Source: Cyanobacteria bacterium UBA8803 (GTDB lineage: Bacteria; Cyanobacteriota; Cyanobacteriia; Cyanobacteriales; Coleofasciculaceae). From it: a stretch of 10,919 nt of DNA. The DNA lies in contig DNXU01000287.1 in the NCBI GenBank assembly GCA_003505715.1, forward strand, positions 1 to 10,919. The letters are read 5' to 3'. Every line of letters starts with the position of its first letter. Positions within the stretch are counted from its first letter, which is position 1. The notes beneath the pieces were generated by a model. That model was not told the DNA's origin and did no database searches. It saw only the letters and a program-made list of their open reading frames with translations. The position numbers were made by a program, and so were the translations under genes. Below are positions 7,204 to 10,919 of the stretch, in pieces.

Positions 7204-7504
7204 CTACAACGGAATCCAATCTACCTTGTCATATCATGTCCGGTTGATTAACCATAATAAAACCTGTGGCGGGGCGGGTTTTGACTTAAATCATATCTGT
7301 GAAGCTCAAAATATTTGTCCCTAAACCCTCCCCTACAGATATTATGGGTGTTTAACCGGACTTGATATCAATCCACTCTTGAGCTTCTGAAGCCTCCCAA
7401 ATCATCAAAAGTTCTTCTGCCAATTTTCCTAACGTTGTATAACGTAAAAGAGATTCCCGAAGTTCTGGCGACAAATTTTCATCAATCAAAAAACGTACTT
7501 TCAC
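7204..7504 (-). pseudogene. Decayed DUF5615 (PIN-like) toxin gene
   Basis: The frame starts with GTG at 7504, overlapping the old antitoxin stop as GTGA. It begins MKVRFLIDENLSPELRESLL, the typical N-terminus of DUF5615 PIN-like toxins with the acidic DEN. It then jumps straight to TLGKLAEELLMIWEASEA and QEWID, which is the family's C-terminal region. The central part, usually around 60-70 residues with further acidic residues, is missing. The junction is flanked by the 6-base direct repeat TAACGT (7430-7435, 7440-7445), suggesting a slip deletion. The frame now ends at 7352 inside an inserted inverted-repeat element, leaving 50 residues. Past the element, 7230-7204 reads DKVDWIPL and stop, the expected family ending. 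Nuclease activity is very unlikely. Confidence 0.8.
7231..7367. mobile_element. MITE-like inverted-repeat element inserted in toxin gene
   Basis: The ends are ATATCATGTCCGGTT on the left (from 7231) and its near reverse complement on the right (AACCGGACTTGATA, to 7367). The similarity of the arms extends inward for about 50 bases with gaps (CCATAATA and CTGTRGSGGRGGG segments), so the whole could fold into one long hairpin. It carries no coding frame. It is flanked by TC on each side (7229-7230 and 7368-7369), which may be the target duplication; the ends are uncertain by 1-3 bases. Joining the flanks with one TC restores a family-like toxin ending, which is independent support for insertion. 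The mobilising transposase is not in the window. Confidence 0.8.
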
Positions 7505-7842
7505 ACCAGGTTTACCTGCTGTTTTTCCTTTTCTCGTTGAGCTTTCAATTCTCGCAACCGTTTTACTACCGAAGAGGGTTCTTTAGCTAACCATTCTTGA
7601 TAGCACTATTCACGCCACTTCTCCAACCGCAACATATAAGCATCGATCTCGGTACGGTTGTGCAGATAGTAAGTCAAAGTAGCAAATATTTTCTCCAAAT
7701 TCAGAGTAGGCAACTCCTCTAGAATTTGCTCTGGTGAATATCCTTGTAAATAGTATTTAATTACGTCGTCAATGCCGATTCGATGCCCTTTGATGCGGAT
7801 ATCATCTGGGCTGAGAAATTCAAAATAGTCTTCTAGGTGCAT
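7501..7842 (-). pseudogene. DUF433-type antitoxin gene with in-frame stop
   Basis: ATG at 7842 opens a frame whose first 78 residues match DUF433 antitoxins, including RIKGHRIGIDDVI and the YSPEQILEELPTLNLEKI region, a predicted DNA-binding winged-helix fold. A TAG at 7608-7606 then stops it. The same frame continues for 34 more codons with a charged tail (YQEWLAKEPSSVVKRLRELK, then AQREKEKQQ), which is what longer family members carry, and ends at TGA 7503-7501, overlapping the toxin GTG. A CAG-to-TAG change would explain the lesion. The shortened 78-residue product could still be made and bind DNA, but it would lack the tail that normally contacts the toxin (inference). A TATAAT on the minus strand at 7872-7867 may be its -10 box. 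Confidence 0.78.
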
Positions 7843-7891
7843 AAATTTACTTCAAAACATGGTTTAATTATATTTTAGCTATGTAGAAACT

Positions 7892-7968
7892 GGGCGAGTC
7901 AGTAGATGAAATCAGTTACCCATTGACCCTGAGAACGCGACTCGCCCCTACGTCGGATACTTTTTTAT
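7892..7968 (+). repeat. 77-base dispersed repeat, copy 2
   Basis: This direct copy of 7049-7125 differs at three positions. It keeps the GGGCGAGTC / GACTCGCCC ends (9-base inverted arms) and the T6 run (7961-7966). It lies about 50 bases upstream of the minus-strand antitoxin start and downstream of the chlP terminator. Together with copy 1 it brackets the whole decayed toxin-antitoxin locus (766 bases between copies). Confidence 0.85.
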
Positions 7969-7991
7969 CACTGTACCACAGAGATAAACGT

Positions 7992-8027
7992 AAAAAAAAA
8001 GCATCATAGTTAATAAAACTCGATGCT
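7992..8027 (-). terminator. Intrinsic terminator of chlP
   Basis: On the minus strand AGCATC (8027-8022) pairs with GATGCT (8005-8000), with an inner stem AGTT/AACT (8020-8017 with 8011-8008) around a 5-base loop, followed at once by a run of T's (9 A's on plus, 7992-8000). It lies about 78 bases after the chlP stop codon and is oriented to end that transcript. The 8028-8104 stretch has no other feature. Confidence 0.75.
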
Positions 8028-8104
8028 GTTGCTCTAATAATTTTTTACTTTTTTAAATGCCACATTTGGCGATTGAGCTTTCTTCCCTTGGAGCCTTCAC
8101 CGCA

Positions 8105-9328
8105 CTAGGGAGCTAGTGCATTCCCCCGCAGCAGACTACCAATAGTTTTGGCGGTAATCTTGAGCTGAACTAAGGGATTGGCTGGTACAACGGTTTTATA
8201 AAGATAGCTATCGAAAGTGAGCCGCTGCACGTCCTTGTCAGAACACATTTCTACAAATGCTTCGCGGGTGGCATCGGAGCGGTAGAAGACGGTTTGCAGA
8301 ATATCCAGGACTTTGTAGGTCATGCCGTACTTCTTATCCCAACGCTTCAGGTAAAGCTTGAGATCGTCTTCTGTAGGAATGCGAGTACCGCCGTTGGAGG
8401 TTTCCACAATGGTTTCCGCACACATCCGCGCTGATTTAGCGGCAAAGTAAATCCCCTCACCCGAAGACTTGGTCACTGTACCAGCAGCGTCTCCAACTAA
8501 GGCAACCCGTCCGCGGACTCGGTGGGGTCTCGGATGCTCCGGAATGGGGTGAGCTTCTACTTTAATAATCTCACCCCCCTCTAGTTTCTTAGCCGCACGA
8601 GCGCGAATCCCAGCTTGCAGCTTTTTGATCAGCGCTTGATTAACCTTCATCGTGCCAGTGCCAACGGCAACGTGGTCGTATTTGGGGAAAACCCAGGCGT
8701 AGAAGTCAGGAGAAACATCATTACCCACATACATTTCTGCCAGATCTTCGTAGTAGTTCATCATGTTCTCTGGCAGGCGAATTCGCTCTTGGAAAGCGAT
8801 CGCATAATTGTAATCCCCAGCATCAATTGCCTTGGCAACGCGGGAATTCGCCCCATCTGCACCGATGACCAAGTCTACTTTCAGCGTTTTTTGCACGCCA
8901 TTGAGACTGCCGTCTGAATGGTCGGCATAGTGGAGCGTATAAGGGTCAGTATTATTGGTGGGAATATCAAGTTTATGAACAGTGCCGTTAATTAACTTGG
9001 CACCTAACTGAGCGGCGCGGTTCCGCATGAAGCCATCAAGTACCTCACGGCGGCACATCCCGATATATTCGTCTTCTTTTTCTAGATTGATATCGACCTC
9101 TATATTAGACGGCGAGATCATTTTCATTTTTCTCACCCGTCGGTCAATAATTTCCGGCGGCAGGTCAAACTCACTCACCATACACAGCGGAATGGCACCG
9201 CCACAGGGCTTAGCATTGTCAAGCTTGCGCTCAAACAAGTACGTTTCGATTCCAGCTTTTGCCAAGGTCTCAGCGGCAGACGAGCCTGCTGGTCCTGACC
9301 CAACAACAGCAACCCTTAGTGCTGGCAT
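8105..9328 (-). CDS. chlP: Geranylgeranyl diphosphate/chlorophyll reductase
   Basis: ChlP uses NADPH and FAD to reduce the geranylgeranyl chain to phytyl, either on chlorophyll or on the free diphosphate, supplying chlorophyll a, tocopherol and phylloquinone side chains at the thylakoid membrane. The 407 residues show the N-terminal FAD motif GSGPAG (10-15) with Glu33-Arg34 at the end of the second strand, PCGGAIP (41-47), the second flavin motif GADGANSR, and the third motif RVALVGDAAGTVTKSSGEG. The C-terminus (TIGSLLRGNALAP) is that of cyanobacterial ChlP. The start at 9328 is chosen because GGGAGA lies 4 bases upstream and MPALRVAVVG matches the family; an ATG at 9364 would add 12 atypical residues. 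It follows the permease gene on the same strand after 154 bases. Confidence 0.96.
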   Translation of the reverse strand: MPALRVAVVGSGPAGSSAAETLAKAGIETYLFERKLDNAKPCGGAIPLCMVSEFDLPPEIIDRRVRKMKMISPSNIEVDINLEKEDEYIGMCRREVLDGFMRNRAAQLGAKLINGTVHKLDIPTNNTDPYTLHYADHSDGSLNGVQKTLKVDLVIGADGANSRVAKAIDAGDYNYAIAFQERIRLPENMMNYYEDLAEMYVGNDVSPDFYAWVFPKYDHVAVGTGTMKVNQALIKKLQAGIRARAAKKLEGGEIIKVEAHPIPEHPRPHRVRGRVALVGDAAGTVTKSSGEGIYFAAKSARMCAETIVETSNGGTRIPTEDDLKLYLKRWDKKYGMTYKVLDILQTVFYRSDATREAFVEMCSDKDVQRLTFDSYLYKTVVPANPLVQLKITAKTIGSLLRGNALAP

Positions 9329-9482
9329 GTTCTCTCCCAATTGTTTTCGAGGTACGGATCGCATGGTATCACGGACGTTCAGTTCATCTAAGTATCAGGG
9401 TTAGATATTTCCTCAACTTGAAATACACCTTAACAACTCCTCGAAACATAACTTAATAATTAATGATGTAAATACTGCCCTA

Positions 9483-10736
9483 TTAACCAAACCACAGACG
9501 GAGGCAGACGAAGATGACAGCTCCTAAGCCGCCAGCAACGGGTAGAGTAATGAACCATGCCAAAATAATAGATTTGACGGTTGAAAAGCGAACACTTCGC
9601 CAATTTTGAATCAGTCCAATGCCCACAACACCGCCAACTAGGGCATGGGAGGTGGATACAGGTAATCCCAGTCGCGAAGCTAGCAAGATTGTAGTAGCAG
9701 TAGCAATTTCCGCACAGAATCCACTACTAGGCTGGAGCGGGATGATATTTTCCCCAATCGTGGCGATTACTTTTCTGCCCCAGATGGCTAAACCAGCGAC
9801 AATACCGCTGCCGCCCAAAAGGAGAATCCACAAGGGAACGCTAAAGCCAGTTAAGGGAACAGAACCCGTGCGCATAATATAAGCGATCGCCGCTAAAGGA
9901 GCGATCGCATTTCCAACATCATTAGAACCGTGGGCAAAGGCAACAAAGCAAGCACTTAGTACCTGGAAGCGGGCGAGTTGTTTTTCTACAGAAGAGCGAG
10001 GAGTGGTAGGAGTAGACTGGGTTTTGGAAATACTCATATCAAGTTGATGCCAACTTATTAGAGTAATAGCAACTGTAGCAGCTGCACCCGTGATAATTGG
10101 TAAGTCGTGGCTAGGAAGGGGCAAAGCCGCAAATAAAGGTCGATTGAATACCGTCGGCAGTACAATAACACCGAAAACGCTCAGCAGTAAAACACTGAGC
10201 CAGGGAATCCACTCCCGTAGCTGGGCAATGGGGTTAGGTCGATCCAAAATCGAGTATTTCACTAAGCTATAGAATGTTGCTGCTAGAATGCCACTTACAA
10301 CTGGCGTTAGCACCCAAGTCAGAGAGATACGACCGATATTTAACCAGTCCACCGCATTAATACCTGCTGCCACCCAACTAAATCCCGCGATCGCTCCCAC
10401 AACCGCATGAGAGGAAGACACAGGCCAGCCTTGACTTGTAGCGATTTGCAACCACAAACCACAAGCCACTAATACCGAAATCATACCCAGTATTAGTATC
10501 TGGGGCTGTGTGACAAATAGAGCCGGATTAGCGATTTTGGTTGCCAGGGTTTGGGAAACCTCGTGACCGAACAAAACCGCACCAGTGAATTCCAAAACCC
10601 CAGCAATAACCAATGCCTGCCGCATGGTAACAGCTTTCGACCCCACAGAAGTTCCCATAGAATTGGCAACATCGTTGGCTCCCAAATTCCAGGCTACGTA
10701 GAACGCTAGGATTACGGTGATCAGCAGTTGAAGCAT
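9483..10736 (-). CDS. PiT-family inorganic phosphate permease
   Basis: A 417-residue integral membrane protein of the PiT family, which imports phosphate with a proton or sodium ion; sulfate or metal-phosphate use in some relatives means the substrate is not certain. The internal duplication of the family is clear: GANDVANS (19-26) and GWPVSSSHAVVGA (103-115) in the N-half match GSNDVGNA (270-277) and GLPVSTSHALVGG (357-369) in the C-half. A hydrophilic loop (about 233-256) rich in Ser, Thr and Pro separates the halves. About ten or more hydrophobic segments are visible. Start ATG 10736 has no clear ribosome site; a three-codon frame ATG AAC AAT TAA lies just before it, in frame. No phoU-like partner gene is visible in the window. 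The upstream region is a heptamer repeat. Confidence 0.93.
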   Translation of the reverse strand: MLQLLITVILAFYVAWNLGANDVANSMGTSVGSKAVTMRQALVIAGVLEFTGAVLFGHEVSQTLATKIANPALFVTQPQILILGMISVLVACGLWLQIATSQGWPVSSSHAVVGAIAGFSWVAAGINAVDWLNIGRISLTWVLTPVVSGILAATFYSLVKYSILDRPNPIAQLREWIPWLSVLLLSVFGVIVLPTVFNRPLFAALPLPSHDLPIITGAAATVAITLISWHQLDMSISKTQSTPTTPRSSVEKQLARFQVLSACFVAFAHGSNDVGNAIAPLAAIAYIMRTGSVPLTGFSVPLWILLLGGSGIVAGLAIWGRKVIATIGENIIPLQPSSGFCAEIATATTILLASRLGLPVSTSHALVGGVVGIGLIQNWRSVRFSTVKSIILAWFITLPVAGGLGAVIFVCLRLWFG

Positions 10737-10753
10737 AAGTTAATTGTTCATTG

Positions 10754-10919
10754 TTGTTGGTTGTTGGTTGTTGGTTGATGGTTGATGGTTGATGGTTGTT
10801 GGTTGTTGGTTGTTGGTTGTTGGTTGTTGGGTGTTGGTTGTTGGTTGATGGTTGTTGGTTGTTGGTTGTTGGTTGATGGTTGATGGTTGATGGTTGTTGG
10901 TTGATGGTTGATGGTTGAT
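10754..10919. repeat. Heptanucleotide tandem repeat (TTGTTGG / TTGATGG)
   Basis: Twenty-three complete heptamers (10754-10914) and a partial one running off the edge, almost all either TTGTTGG or TTGATGG, with one GTGTTGG at 10831. This is the type of short tandemly repeated repetitive (STRR) sequence described in filamentous cyanobacteria. The two variants are in blocks (three T, three A, eight T, and so on). It starts 17 bases before the permease start on its 5' side, so it occupies the place of the permease promoter or leader. The full length is unknown because it continues beyond the window. Confidence 0.92.

Noticed and set aside
7606..7842. DUF433 frame as a simple intact small gene
   Set aside because: The continued family-like frame after TAG and the GTGA overlap with the toxin frame show it is a truncated longer gene, although the short form could still be expressed.
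7049..7968. CRISPR array based on the repeated 77-mers
   Set aside because: Only two copies, 766 bases apart, with coding remnants between them and no regular spacers or cas genes.
8615..9456. Plus-strand frames over chlP
   Set aside because: Shadows of chlP in the opposite strand, without recognisable products.

Overview
The window comes from a cyanobacterial chromosome, most likely a filamentous or other large-genome species. The evidence is RpaA (circadian/phycobilisome response regulator), ChlP (geranylgeranyl reductase of chlorophyll and tocopherol synthesis), a serine/threonine kinase fused to TPR repeats, a long pentapeptide-repeat protein, more than a dozen GCGATCGC (HIP1) octamers, and abundant short tandem 7-8 base repeats between genes. 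These calls rest on motif recognition by eye; no database search was run.

Layout. Positions 1-271 hold an unrecognised open frame cut by the left edge. A pentapeptide-repeat gene (405-1244, minus) is divergent from ilvD (1560-3248, plus), the dihydroxy-acid dehydratase of branched-chain amino acid synthesis. A 58-residue protein gene (3418-3594) follows, then a 704-residue kinase with one membrane segment and ten TPRs (3836-5950), then rpaA (6266-7015), preceded by two adjacent perfect palindromes. On the minus strand at the right are chlP (8105-9328) with a clear intrinsic terminator, and a PiT-type phosphate permease gene (9483-10736). The window ends in at least 166 bases of heptanucleotide repeat upstream of the permease.

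The most informative stretch is 7049-7968. Two 77-base direct repeats (74/77 identical) bracket the remains of a DUF433 / DUF5615-type antitoxin-toxin operon. The antitoxin frame is cut by one in-frame TAG, but its reading frame continues as a family-like tail that ends in a GTGA overlap with the toxin start. The toxin keeps its N-terminal and C-terminal ends but has lost the middle. A roughly 137-base inverted-repeat element (MITE-like) is inserted eleven codons before the old stop; removing it in silico restores a family-like ending. So this is a readable fossil of a toxin-antitoxin module with three independent lesions.

The intact genes are mostly housekeeping or regulatory and look like separate transcription units. 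No wholly new system is evident. The points most worth following are the decayed toxin-antitoxin locus with its mobile repeats, the twin palindromes before rpaA, the kinase with Asn in place of the catalytic-loop Lys, and the octamer/heptamer repeats next to genes.
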